Shown piece after piece: positions 9,057 through 17,519 of a stretch of 64,000 nt of DNA. This DNA comes from Vibrio agarivorans. Lineage in GTDB: Bacteria > Pseudomonadota > Gammaproteobacteria > Enterobacterales > Vibrionaceae. The DNA is taken from NCBI RefSeq assembly GCF_030409635.1, contig NZ_JAUFQF010000004.1:2080241-2144240 (forward strand), read 5' to 3'. Below the pieces are notes generated by a model, which had not been told where the DNA came from, did no database searches, and was given only the letters and a program-made list of their open reading frames with translations. The first letter of the stretch is position 1; every line of letters starts with the position of its first letter. Made by a program: the position numbers and the translations under genes.

Positions 9057-10406
9057 ATGATTGACTTAGATAATACTGATATCACCGGGATACACACCCC
9101 GGATCCACTCCGCTATGCATTCAAACGTAAAGGTGGTGCTCACTCTGGGGGAGGAGCTGTTCCTATCCCTGCAAGTGACACACAGATGCGACTTAATCAA
9201 GCATTATCGCTCTCAACGCCTTCAGCAGAAGCACGCTGTCTTTACGTACACGTCCCGTTCTGCCGAGTACGCTGCACTTATTGCAATTTCTTCCAGTACG
9301 CATCAAGCAAAAAGATGATTGATGAGTACTTCGAAGCGCTAGTGATTGAGCTTGAGCGCAAAGCCGCACAACCTTGGACGCAAGCAGCACCATTTCACGC
9401 CGTGTATATCGGCGGAGGAACGCCAACAGACTTAAGTGCTGAACAGTTAGAGCAACTCGGAAAGTTGATTCACCAGCATTTTCCATTGACTCCAGATTGC
9501 GAGTTAACGCTTGAAGGTCGAATTAACCGGTTTGGCGCTGATAAGTTTGAATCAGCACTAGAAGGAGGCTTTAACCGTTTCTCGTTTGGTATACAGAGCT
9601 TTGACACCAAGGTGAGACGTGCAGCCAAGCGCTTGGATGATGGTGATGTTGCTATGCGCCGCATTCAAGATCTCGTTGCTTACAACAGTGCCCCTATCGT
9701 TATTGACTTATTGTTTGGACTACCTCATCAAACGCTCGATGTGTGGCAGCGAGATTTGGACGGGTATCGTGAGTCAGGCGCACATGGTGTTGATCTATAC
9801 CAACTGATCGACATGCAAGGCCTACCAATGCAGCAAATGGTTGAAGTTGGCAAATTGCCAGCACCGGCCGACACGCCAACGAAAGCGACCATGTATGAGA
9901 TGGGTGTGAACTATATGGCACAGCATCATCAACGCCGACTTAGTTGCAATCACTGGGCAAAAGACAATCGCGAGCGCAGCATTTACAACAGCTTGGCAAA
10001 AACCACTGCGGAAGTGTTACCGCTAGGTGCCGGTGCAGGTGGCAACGTCGGTGGCCTACAGATGATGCAGATGCGAGATATGACGCAATATATTGAGTCA
10101 GTAAAAGCGGAGCAATACCCTGTCGCGATGTTGATGCAAGGCACTGGCAATAAAGCGTTGGCCAATGGAATACGAGCTGCGTTTGACCGAGGTGTTTTGG
10201 CAAGAGAGGCCTTAAATCGAAATGCAGGCTGGGATTGTTATTCCGCCGCATTGCCTTTATTTGAAAAGTGGCAAACCAACGGCTTAGTGAAGGTCAGTCA
10301 AGATTACTTATCGCTGACACTTGCAGGTGAGTTTTGGAACGTAAAATTAGCACAGAATCTAATCAATACAGTTTCAGAACTGGATAAGCAGCGCCAAGCC
10401 GCGTAA
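9057..10406 (+). CDS. hutW: HutW, radical SAM haem-utilisation protein (HemN/ChuW-like)
   Basis: Radical SAM protein of the coproporphyrinogen-dehydrogenase-like branch. The cluster-binding motif CRVRCTYC (Cys 69, 73, 76 from this start) and the SAM-binding GGGTPT are intact, followed by FSFGIQSFD and VIDLLFGLPHQT. Its E. coli relative ChuW opens the haem ring anaerobically by methylation, so an oxygen-independent haem-breaking role is plausible here. I chose ATG 9057 (MIDLDNTDITG, 449 residues); an in-frame GTG at 9021 would add 12 residues. First gene of hutWXZ. Confidence 0.88.
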   Translation: MIDLDNTDITGIHTPDPLRYAFKRKGGAHSGGGAVPIPASDTQMRLNQALSLSTPSAEARCLYVHVPFCRVRCTYCNFFQYASSKKMIDEYFEALVIELERKAAQPWTQAAPFHAVYIGGGTPTDLSAEQLEQLGKLIHQHFPLTPDCELTLEGRINRFGADKFESALEGGFNRFSFGIQSFDTKVRRAAKRLDDGDVAMRRIQDLVAYNSAPIVIDLLFGLPHQTLDVWQRDLDGYRESGAHGVDLYQLIDMQGLPMQQMVEVGKLPAPADTPTKATMYEMGVNYMAQHHQRRLSCNHWAKDNRERSIYNSLAKTTAEVLPLGAGAGGNVGGLQMMQMRDMTQYIESVKAEQYPVAMLMQGTGNKALANGIRAAFDRGVLAREALNRNAGWDCYSAALPLFEKWQTNGLVKVSQDYLSLTLAGEFWNVKLAQNLINTVSELDKQRQAA

Positions 10407-10495
10407 TGAATTTTGTAAGTCGATAGAAAACGACCGCAATTAGAATCGAAACTAAAATAAATAAGCACACAGAGTGCAATCTCAAGGAGAATATC

Positions 10496-11014
10496 ATGTA
10501 CGCAACTTGTACATTCGAACAAGCTCAACAAAACGTCGCTGAACTTTGTGCCGCCGAGCCAAGCCTATCAGTAACTGATATCGCGCTTCGTTTATCGTTA
10601 ACCGAAGCGGAGGCGAGCTTAGCACTACCTGCTGAAATGGTGACTACTGTGAGTGGCGAACACGCTGAAGGTGTACTAACCCAGCTAACAGAATGGGGAA
10701 ATGTTACGACAATTGTCAATTCATGGGGTTCTATCTTTGAGTTTAAAGGGCCTTTCCCGAAAGGAAAAAGCGCACATGGTTACTACAATATTATGGGTAG
10801 AGCAGGCTTACACGGCCACTTAAAACTTGATCTAATTACTAATATAGCTTTTGTGAGCAAGCTGTTTCATGGTACTGAAACACACCATATCGCCTTTTTT
10901 AATCAAGAAGGTAGCTGTGTTTTCCGAGTTTATTTAGGTCGTGACAAAGCGCGTAATCTTATCCCAGAGCAGTTAACTGCATTCGCTGCAATGAAGAAGG
11001 AATTGACCCAGTGA
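10496..11014 (+). CDS. hutX: HutX, cytosolic haem carrier
   Basis: Small cytosolic haem-binding protein that in V. cholerae hands haem to HutZ. It is 172 residues with no signal peptide. The central block GSIFEFKGPFPKGKSAHGYY and the later LITNIAFVSKL/FLNQEG-type region fit the HutX/ChuX family. Tyr 96/97 lie close to where the V. cholerae protein uses a tyrosine as haem ligand (residue correspondence inferred, not aligned by software). A good ribosome site (AAGGAGA) precedes ATG 10496. Its stop overlaps the hutZ start. Confidence 0.92.
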   Translation: MYATCTFEQAQQNVAELCAAEPSLSVTDIALRLSLTEAEASLALPAEMVTTVSGEHAEGVLTQLTEWGNVTTIVNSWGSIFEFKGPFPKGKSAHGYYNIMGRAGLHGHLKLDLITNIAFVSKLFHGTETHHIAFFNQEGSCVFRVYLGRDKARNLIPEQLTAFAAMKKELTQ

Positions 11015-11553
11015 ATCCGAGTGTAAAACAAGAGCGATTACAGTCGCGACTGGTGCCTGAAATGCAGGAGTTTCGCGATACCTGCCAAACATTGCAATTG
11101 GCGACGATAGACAAAGAGCAGCGTCCAACGGCAAGCTATGTGCCGTTTGCTTTTACCGAGGCGGGCTTCTTTATTTTGATTAGTGATATTGCGGCTCATG
11201 GGCAAAACCTGAAAGCGAACAACAATCTCTCAATCATGTTGATTGAGGATGAAGCAAAGGCAAAGCACATTTTTGCGCGCCGCAGGCTCTCTTTTGAAGC
11301 TCAGGCGAAACAGGTCGAGCGTGATACTGAGATGTGGGCTCAGGGTGTCGATGCTTTACAAATCAAATTTGGCGAGATCATCGAAAACCTGAGTAACTTG
11401 GGTGATTTCCGTCTATATCAAATTCAACCTGAGAAAGGTCGTTACGTCAAAGGGTTTGGTCAAGCGTTTGATGTGAACGGTTTCGATATGGTGGATGTTG
11501 TTCATTTAACCGAAGGACATGTACAGTGCCAAAAAGAGCAAGCCGAAGGCTAA
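11011..11553 (+). CDS. hutZ: HutZ, haem-degrading enzyme
   Basis: Split-barrel (FMN-binding-like fold) protein that degrades haem to release iron. It is 180 residues, with a GTG start at 11011 overlapping the hutX stop as GTGA. His170 (in TEGHVQ) and Asp132 (in NLGDFR) fall at exactly the numbers reported for the haem ligand and its hydrogen-bonding partner in V. cholerae HutZ, so the enzyme should be active. Last gene of hutWXZ; a terminator follows at 11575. Confidence 0.94.
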   Translation: MNPSVKQERLQSRLVPEMQEFRDTCQTLQLATIDKEQRPTASYVPFAFTEAGFFILISDIAAHGQNLKANNNLSIMLIEDEAKAKHIFARRRLSFEAQAKQVERDTEMWAQGVDALQIKFGEIIENLSNLGDFRLYQIQPEKGRYVKGFGQAFDVNGFDMVDVVHLTEGHVQCQKEQAEG

Positions 11554-11574
11554 TTCCAGCCGGCTAACATTTTC

Positions 11575-11604
11575 AGCCCCGGGCAACGTTGCGCGGGGCT
11601 TTTT
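11575..11604 (+). terminator. Terminator after hutWXZ
   Basis: A 7-bp GC-rich stem AGCCCCG/CGGGGCT with a 12-base loop is followed by TTTTT. It separates hutZ from the ABC exporter gene, which therefore may need read-through or its own promoter. Confidence 0.8.
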
Positions 11605-11632
11605 ATTGTGACAGAGACAATTGGAGACGAGC

Positions 11633-13432
11633 GTGGGCAGCGAGCGCTTAACAACCCTTTCCCCTAAATGGCTTTATCAGCAAGCGACAAAGCATAAGAA
11701 AAAACTCATCTTTGCCAATCTTCTGGCTATCAGCGCCACCTTAATCAGCGTTCCTATTCCCTTGTTATTGCCTTTGATGGTTGACGAGGTACTACTGAAT
11801 CAACCTGCGGGTGGTGTGGCTATAATGAATAGCCTACTACCTGAAGCATGGCAGGGGCCGACACAATACATAGCGCTTTGTTTAGTTATGATTATCGTGA
11901 TGCGATGTATTAGCCAACTACTCAACATTATTCAGAATCGCCAGTTCACTTTGGTGTCGAAAACACTGACATGTCAAGTTCGTCAAGCTTTGTTGGATAA
12001 ACTAGGGCGGGTGAGCATGCGTCAATATGAACAAAAGGGCAGTGGTGCTATTACTTCTCATCTTGTTACCGATATTGAAACAATCGATAAGTTTGTCGGA
12101 GACACATTAAGCCGCTTGATTGTGAGTACATTGACGATAGTCGGTATTGCCGTGATCTTGCTCTGGATGGAGTGGCGGTTAGGGTTATTTATTTTGGCCA
12201 TGAACCCGGTCATTGTATTGCTTTCTCGCAAACTCGGGCAGCGCGTTAAGCACCTCAAGAAACGTGAAAATCAATCTTTCGAGCGCTTTCAACAACGTCT
12301 AGTTGAGACGCTTGAAGGGCTTTATCAATTACGTGCAGCTAATCGAGAGAATGCCTACCTAAATAAACTCAAGCAAGATGCTGAAGCCATCAGGCAAGAT
12401 GCCGACCAGTTCGCTTGGCAATCTGATGCGGCCAATCGAATGTCATTTCTCATGTTTTTAGTTGGCTTTGAGATTTTTCGCGCTGCTGCGATGATCATGG
12501 TGCTTTTCAGTGACCTTTCCATTGGTCAGATTTTCGCTATTTTTGGCTACTTATGGTATATGCTTAGCCCAGTGCAAGAGTTACTCGGTGTGCAATATGC
12601 GTGGTTTAGTGCATCGGCAGCAATGAAAAGATTGAATGGACTGCTCGCGCTTGAAGAGGAGAGTAGGCCAAAAGCAAAGGTAAACCCATTTGAGGCACAT
12701 CAGCCGCTATCTGTAGAGATTGCAAACGTCAATTTTCAGTATGACGATGAGCGAACGGTGCTAAATAACCTGAATTTAATCATTCCGGCAGGTAAGCGTG
12801 TTGCACTGGTTGGCGCCTCTGGGGGCGGCAAGTCAACACTCATTCAGTTATTAATGGGAATATATCGAAAAGACTCAGGCAACATCCTGATCAATGGCTA
12901 CCATGTCGAGGACGTCAGTTACGAATCACTGCGTGATAACATGGCTGTCGTGCTTCAGCAGCCTGCGATTTTCAATGACACCTTACGCCACAACCTCACC
13001 TTAGGGAATGGTATCTATTCCGATGAGCAGCTCTGGCAGGCTTTAGCCGTCGCTCAACTGAAGAAGGTGGTGGAAGCATTGAGCGAAGGGCTAGACTCTC
13101 CATTAGGTCGCAATGGTGTTCGACTGTCTGGAGGACAGCGCCAACGTTTAGCCATTGCCAGAATGGTTTTAGCTGACCCTAAATTTGTCATACTCGATGA
13201 GGCAACATCAGCGTTAGATACCGCAACGGAAGCTGCTCTTCATCTAGCAATGCAGCAGTTCTTAGCGAATCGCACCACGTTGATCGTTGCTCACCGACTA
13301 TCGGCTGTAAAGCAAGCGGATATTATCTATGTGTTAGAAGATGGGAGAGTGAAGCAATCGGGCTCCCATAATGACCTTGTGACTCAGGATGGGGTGTATA
13401 AAACCTTGTATGGAGAGCTCCAAGCAAGCTAA
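11633..13432 (+). CDS. ABC exporter, fused membrane and ATPase domains
   Basis: Half-size type IV ABC exporter of about 599 residues that should work as a homodimer. The first 310 residues carry about six membrane segments (for example FANLLAISATLISVPIPLL and ALCLVMIIVMRCI). The ATPase domain follows with Walker A GASGGGKST, signature RLSGGQRQRLAIAR and Walker B FVILDEATSALD, then the switch His in IVAHRL. GTG 11633 has GGAGA six bases upstream and is preferred to TTG 11621. It lies just downstream of hutWXZ on the same strand, which hints at export of a haem, porphyrin or other toxic product, but no substrate can be read from the sequence. Confidence 0.8.
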   Translation: MGSERLTTLSPKWLYQQATKHKKKLIFANLLAISATLISVPIPLLLPLMVDEVLLNQPAGGVAIMNSLLPEAWQGPTQYIALCLVMIIVMRCISQLLNIIQNRQFTLVSKTLTCQVRQALLDKLGRVSMRQYEQKGSGAITSHLVTDIETIDKFVGDTLSRLIVSTLTIVGIAVILLWMEWRLGLFILAMNPVIVLLSRKLGQRVKHLKKRENQSFERFQQRLVETLEGLYQLRAANRENAYLNKLKQDAEAIRQDADQFAWQSDAANRMSFLMFLVGFEIFRAAAMIMVLFSDLSIGQIFAIFGYLWYMLSPVQELLGVQYAWFSASAAMKRLNGLLALEEESRPKAKVNPFEAHQPLSVEIANVNFQYDDERTVLNNLNLIIPAGKRVALVGASGGGKSTLIQLLMGIYRKDSGNILINGYHVEDVSYESLRDNMAVVLQQPAIFNDTLRHNLTLGNGIYSDEQLWQALAVAQLKKVVEALSEGLDSPLGRNGVRLSGGQRQRLAIARMVLADPKFVILDEATSALDTATEAALHLAMQQFLANRTTLIVAHRLSAVKQADIIYVLEDGRVKQSGSHNDLVTQDGVYKTLYGELQAS

Positions 13433-13585
13433 ACAAAAGCGATTATCTTGTTAATTCATAGCGGAATTGTGAATAGCCCTTTACTGACTTCTGAAAATGT
13501 GTACATTGAAGGTAAGACATATCTACACGCGGACAAGATGTTTGCAACTAATCGTAGATGGCAACACCTTTTAAATGGAGTTTAG
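13433..13585 (+). other. Possible short ORF or remnant between the ABC exporter and hisF
   Basis: Directly after the exporter stop, the same frame stays open for 50 more codons to a TAG at 13583. Possible GTG starts within it would give about 28 to 38 residues, containing the segment VYIEGKTYLHADKMFATNRR. The ribosome site is weak and I recognise no family. It may be a small protein, the decayed tail of a gene lost when the his operon was split, or chance. Confidence 0.25.
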
Positions 13586-13621
13586 TTTGAATCAGAAGTG
13601 TAATTGGGAGGTGTTGTAACA

Positions 13622-14395
13622 ATGCTTGCCAAAAGAATCATCCCTTGTCTTGATGTCCGAGATGGACAAGTTGTTAAAGGCGTCCAATTCCGCAATCATG
13701 AAATTATCGGTGACATCGTTCCACTCGCTCAGCGCTATGCTGAAGAAGGGGCGGATGAGCTGGTGTTTTATGATATTACTGCATCGAGTGATGGCCGTGT
13801 GGTCGATAAGAGCTGGGTTGCTCGCGTCGCAGAGGTTATCGATATTCCATTCTGTGTTGCTGGTGGTATTAAATCTGCTGATGATGCAGTACGCATTCTA
13901 GAGTTCGGTGCAGACAAGGTATCCATCAACTCTCCAGCACTGGCAAACCCAGAGCTCATTACTGACCTTGCCGATAAATTTGGTGTGCAGTGTATTGTTG
14001 TTGGTATCGATTCATACTACGACAAAGAGACAGGTAAATATCAGGTTTATCAGTTTACTGGCGATGAAGCGCGCACAAAAGCGACCCAATGGGAAACCAG
14101 AGATTGGGTTCAAGAAGTACAAAAACGCGGAGCGGGTGAAATCGTTTTAAACATGATGAACCAAGATGGCGTGCGCAATGGTTATGATATTGAACAGCTA
14201 AATATGGTGCGTGAAGTGTGCAATGTGCCGCTGATCGCTTCTGGTGGCGCTGGCGCAATGGAACACTTTGCTGAAGCCTATCAAAAGGCGAATGTTGATG
14301 GAGCATTGGCAGCATCGGTATTTCATAAGCAAGTCATTAATATTGGCGCGCTAAAACAGTATCTAAAACAGCAGGACATTGAGGTGCGACTATGA
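13622..14395 (+). CDS. hisF: HisF, cyclase subunit of imidazole glycerol phosphate synthase
   Basis: Barrel enzyme that with HisH turns PRFAR into imidazole glycerol phosphate and AICAR. The start [20 protein letters not shown], catalytic Asp residues (CLDVRDG and [13 protein letters not shown]) and phosphate loops ([18 protein letters not shown]) are present. It is 257 residues. ATG 13622 has GGGAGGTG nine bases upstream. Separated from hisA by about 11.3 kb, it must rely on its own promoter in 13433-13621 or on read-through from the exporter gene. Confidence 0.96.
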   Translation: MLAKRIIPCLDVRDGQVVKGVQFRNHEIIGDIVPLAQRYAEEGADELVFYDITASSDGRVVDKSWVARVAEVIDIPFCVAGGIKSADDAVRILEFGADKVSINSPALANPELITDLADKFGVQCIVVGIDSYYDKETGKYQVYQFTGDEARTKATQWETRDWVQEVQKRGAGEIVLNMMNQDGVRNGYDIEQLNMVREVCNVPLIASGGAGAMEHFAEAYQKANVDGALAASVFHKQVINIGALKQYLKQQDIEVRL

Positions 14396-15027
14396 GTTTT
14401 GCAACCGCAGAAGTGAGCGCACTAGCAGAGCGCATTGATTGGGATAAAGTTGAAGGGCTCGTACCAGCGATTGTGCAAGACTTTCAATCGAGCCAAGTGC
14501 TGATGATGGGCTACATGAACCGCGATGCGCTCGCAAAAACAGGCGACACAGGCCAAGTGACTTTCTTTTCACGTACGAAAGAGCGCTTATGGACCAAAGG
14601 TGAAACCTCAGGAAACGTCCTTCAGCTAAAAAATATCGCCCTAGATTGCGATAACGACACGTTACTTGTTAAGGTCGATCCAATTGGTCCAACGTGTCAT
14701 ACGGGAACAACGACCTGTTGGGATGGCGATAAGCAAGAAGAGTCACAAATGGTGTGGCTTCATCAACTTGAGCAGCTATTGGCTGCCCGCAAGAGTGCCG
14801 ACCCAGAATCCTCTTACACCGCCAGTCTTTATGCCCGTGGCACCAAGCGTATTTCGCAAAAAGTGGGCGAAGAGGGTGTTGAAGTCGCGCTTGCGGCGAC
14901 GTCGGGTGATAAGGCGGAGCTAGTATGTGAATCAGCTGATCTTATCTATCACTTATTTGTGTTACTACAAGATCAAGGCTTATCGATGGATGATGTCATC
15001 AATAAGCTCAAAGAACGTCACAAATAG
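14392..15027 (+). CDS. hisI: HisI (HisIE), phosphoribosyl-AMP cyclohydrolase / phosphoribosyl-ATP pyrophosphatase
   Basis: Bifunctional enzyme for the second and third steps of histidine synthesis. The cyclohydrolase half holds [33 protein letters not shown] and the zinc site [16 protein letters not shown]. The pyrophosphatase half (from about residue 115) holds [21 protein letters not shown] and the metal-binding ES-D-Y-H residues. It is 211 residues; ATG 14392 overlaps the hisF stop as ATGA. Last gene of the his set. Confidence 0.96.
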   Translation: MSFATAEVSALAERIDWDKVEGLVPAIVQDFQSSQVLMMGYMNRDALAKTGDTGQVTFFSRTKERLWTKGETSGNVLQLKNIALDCDNDTLLVKVDPIGPTCHTGTTTCWDGDKQEESQMVWLHQLEQLLAARKSADPESSYTASLYARGTKRISQKVGEEGVEVALAATSGDKAELVCESADLIYHLFVLLQDQGLSMDDVINKLKERHK

Positions 15028-15052
15028 ACAGTTTTTTCGTAGTGAAATTATA

Positions 15053-15081
15053 ACGGCGAGCCAATTGGCTCGCCGTTTTTT
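15053..15081 (+). terminator. Terminator after hisFI
   Basis: A near-perfect palindromic stem ACGGCGAGCC/GGCTCGCCGT with a 4-base loop is followed by TTTTTT. It closes the downstream half of the his operon. Confidence 0.9.
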
Positions 15082-15118
15082 ATGCTGGTATCCGTTCAAA
15101 CCACTAGGGTGAGCAACG

Positions 15119-16801
15119 TTAGTAGAGAATAATTAAAATCGTACCTGCCAGCGTCATGAGTATGTTGGCAATCGCATACGTGCCGGCATAGCCTAGAGCA
15201 GGAATGGTCGATTTTGCGTAGTCATTAACGATATCCATGGCTGGTGCACAGGTACGAGCACCGATGATCGCGCCGAACAATAACGCACGGTTCATCTTTA
15301 AGATATACGCACCGACAAGGTAAGCAAAAACAACCGGCAGCACACTGATAACCAAGGCAAGAGTAATCACTTGAAAACCAACGTCTGCAAGGTGCTCAAA
15401 CATTTTGCCACCTGCACTTAATCCGATTCCCACCATAAAGAATGCCAAGCCTAAGTCTTTGACAAGGTTCAACGCCCCCTGCGGGACATAACCAAAAGTC
15501 GGGTGATTTGCACGCAAGAAGCCTAGGGTAATACCTGAAAGCAAGAGACCCACTGCATTACCTAAACCAAATGAGACTTGGCCAAAGGTCATGGTGATCA
15601 AACCAAACATAATACCCAGTATAAAGAAGCTACAAAACGCTAATAGGTCTGCCATTTGTGAGTGGATTGAGATGAAACCAATGCGCTCAGCAAGACCATG
15701 CACACGACTCTTTTCACCACTGACTTGAATCACATCACCTTTAGCGAGAACAATATCATGGTCCATCGGCATTTCGATTTGCGCACGTACTACACGGTTA
15801 AGGAAACAGCCATATTCGGATAGGTTAAGATCTGAAAGGCGCTTACCGGCGATAGAATCGTTTTTTACTACGATCTCTTCTTCAACGATGCGTAAGTCGA
15901 GTAGGTTGCGGTCAAAGACCTCTTTACCGTTACGGAAGCTTGGGTCAAGACGTGCGTGGCTATCAGGGAAGCCCACCAAAGCAATTTCATCACCCTCTTG
16001 CAGAATTGCGTCACCATCTGGGTGCGCCAGAATTCCGTTACGACGAATACGTTCGATATAACAGCCAGTTTGGCGATAGATACCGAGTTCACGCAGGTTT
16101 TTTCCGTCTGTCCAATCAATCAATTCAGGGCCAACACGATAGGCACGTATGATAGGAAGGTAGACCTTGCGTTGACCAGAACTGCCCAAGCCGCGCTCTT
16201 GTGCGATTTGCTGAGCAGAGTCGGATAGGTTTTGCTTTTGAAGGCGCGGTAGCAGCTTAGCAAATACAATCATGCTTATAAGGCCAACTAAATAGGCCAT
16301 CGCATAACCGACTGACAGGTTTTCTAATACCGCAGCAAACTCCATATCTCGAGGAATTTCAGCTAATCCTGAGCTTAATGCATCTTGCGCACCAACGAGT
16401 ACGGGAGTTGACGTTAATGCACCCGCCATCATACCAGTAGCCAAACCTAAATCGAGATGGAGAAACTGTGTCGCGAAGTAGGTGATAGAGATCGCGCTAA
16501 CTAATACCACCATACTCAGAATAAAGTAGTGTTTGCCATCACGGAAGAAGATACCAAAAAAGTTAGGCCCAGCTTCGATACCGACACAGTAAATAAACAG
16601 CATGAAGCCAATGGTCAGTGCTTCTGGGTTAAAGGTGAAACCTAAATGACCCATAACCAATGAGGTGATCAGAACACCAATAGAGTTACCGAGCTGAAAG
16701 TTACCGAAACGAATTTTACCGATCGCGAGACCGATGGCGAGAACGACAAAGATAAGAAGAATAGGGTTGTGCTCTAAGAGGCTAACAACGTCAATGTTCA
16801 C
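15119..16801 (-). CDS. YbjL-type putative transporter (AAE family)
   Basis: Inner-membrane protein of 560 residues with the duplicated AspT/YidE/YbjL permease domain (about 1-190 and 375-560) flanking two TrkA-C regulatory domains (about 200-370). The N-terminus ([20 protein letters not shown]) and [22 protein letters not shown] match E. coli YbjL closely, as does the length. The transported substrate of this branch is not established; aspartate:alanine exchange is known only for AspT. It converges on hisI and stands alone. Confidence 0.88.
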   Translation of the reverse strand: MNIDVVSLLEHNPILLIFVVLAIGLAIGKIRFGNFQLGNSIGVLITSLVMGHLGFTFNPEALTIGFMLFIYCVGIEAGPNFFGIFFRDGKHYFILSMVVLVSAISITYFATQFLHLDLGLATGMMAGALTSTPVLVGAQDALSSGLAEIPRDMEFAAVLENLSVGYAMAYLVGLISMIVFAKLLPRLQKQNLSDSAQQIAQERGLGSSGQRKVYLPIIRAYRVGPELIDWTDGKNLRELGIYRQTGCYIERIRRNGILAHPDGDAILQEGDEIALVGFPDSHARLDPSFRNGKEVFDRNLLDLRIVEEEIVVKNDSIAGKRLSDLNLSEYGCFLNRVVRAQIEMPMDHDIVLAKGDVIQVSGEKSRVHGLAERIGFISIHSQMADLLAFCSFFILGIMFGLITMTFGQVSFGLGNAVGLLLSGITLGFLRANHPTFGYVPQGALNLVKDLGLAFFMVGIGLSAGGKMFEHLADVGFQVITLALVISVLPVVFAYLVGAYILKMNRALLFGAIIGARTCAPAMDIVNDYAKSTIPALGYAGTYAIANILMTLAGTILIILY

Positions 16802-16957
16802 GGCTTTGAACCAGATTTTAGGGGGTGGACAGGAAGTGTGCGAATTGTACTGAATTATTAGTAAATGATAAGCATAATTTAGTGAAAACGCATAAAAAAT
16901 TTAACCGACCTCACTGAAGTCAATTTTGGGTCAGTTTTGTGTTTAAGAAATAACAAA

Positions 16958-16981
16958 AAACCGCCGTAAAAACAGCGGTTT
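16958..16981 (-). terminator. Terminator after grxA
   Basis: A 7-bp stem AAACCGC/GCGGTTT with a 10-base loop; on the minus strand it is followed by a T-rich run. It lies between grxA and the YbjL-like gene. Confidence 0.75.
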
Positions 16982-17016
16982 GATATAATCTTGTAATCTA
17001 TTGAGCGAGTCGCTGA

Positions 17017-17280
17017 TTAAGCGAATAGACCTAAGTGCTCTTTCGCGTACGCTTCGAAGTCGTCACAGCCACCGATGTGCTCTTGATCTACGAAAATCTG
17101 AGGAACTGTTTCTACAGGTTTACCAACTGTTTTCTCGAGGTCTGCTTTTGAGATACCTTCAGCGTGGATGTCTACATAACGGTAGTTAAAATCATCACGC
17201 TTCTCTTTTAGCGTTTCCGCGTACTCTTTTGCGCGAACACAGTATGGACATGCAGGGCGACCAAAGATAACAACAAACAT
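17017..17280 (-). CDS. grxA: Glutaredoxin 1
   Basis: Glutathione-dependent thiol-disulfide reductase, cytoplasmic, 87 residues. The redox motif CPYC (residues 11-14), cis-proline loop TVPQIFVD and the glutathione-binding IGGCDDFEAY are intact, and size matches E. coli Grx1 (85). Such proteins reduce ribonucleotide reductase and other disulfides. AAAGGAGAAAAGTTT precedes the ATG. Divergent from the alcohol dehydrogenase. Confidence 0.94.
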   Translation of the reverse strand: MFVVIFGRPACPYCVRAKEYAETLKEKRDDFNYRYVDIHAEGISKADLEKTVGKPVETVPQIFVDQEHIGGCDDFEAYAKEHLGLFA

Positions 17281-17408
17281 AAACTTTTCTCCTTTGTTTT
17301 ATGTGAACAACTATGCCTGATCGTGGTCATAAAATAAAGTGGTGAATACCTGTTACTGCGATAGATAAAAGCTATTGACTGATGTTTAAGCGATGTGATT
17401 TCTCTCAA

Positions 17409-17436
17409 AATTACCCTAAAATTAATAAGGGTAATT
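17409..17436. promoter_or_regulatory. Perfect inverted repeat, candidate operator between grxA and the alcohol dehydrogenase
   Basis: A 9-bp perfect inverted repeat AATTACCCT (17409-17417) / AGGGTAATT (17428-17436) with an AT-only 10-base centre. There is no T-run and no gene end nearby, so it is not a terminator. A possible -35, TTGCAC, starts 9 bases downstream (17445) toward the dehydrogenase. This fits a dimeric regulator site, but which regulator is unknown. Confidence 0.5.
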
Positions 17437-17519
17437 AGAAAGCTTTGCACTAGGTCAAATCGACTATCGATAACATGGTTAATTATCATCATAGAGAAAG
17501 AATTAGAAAGGGAGAGTCT

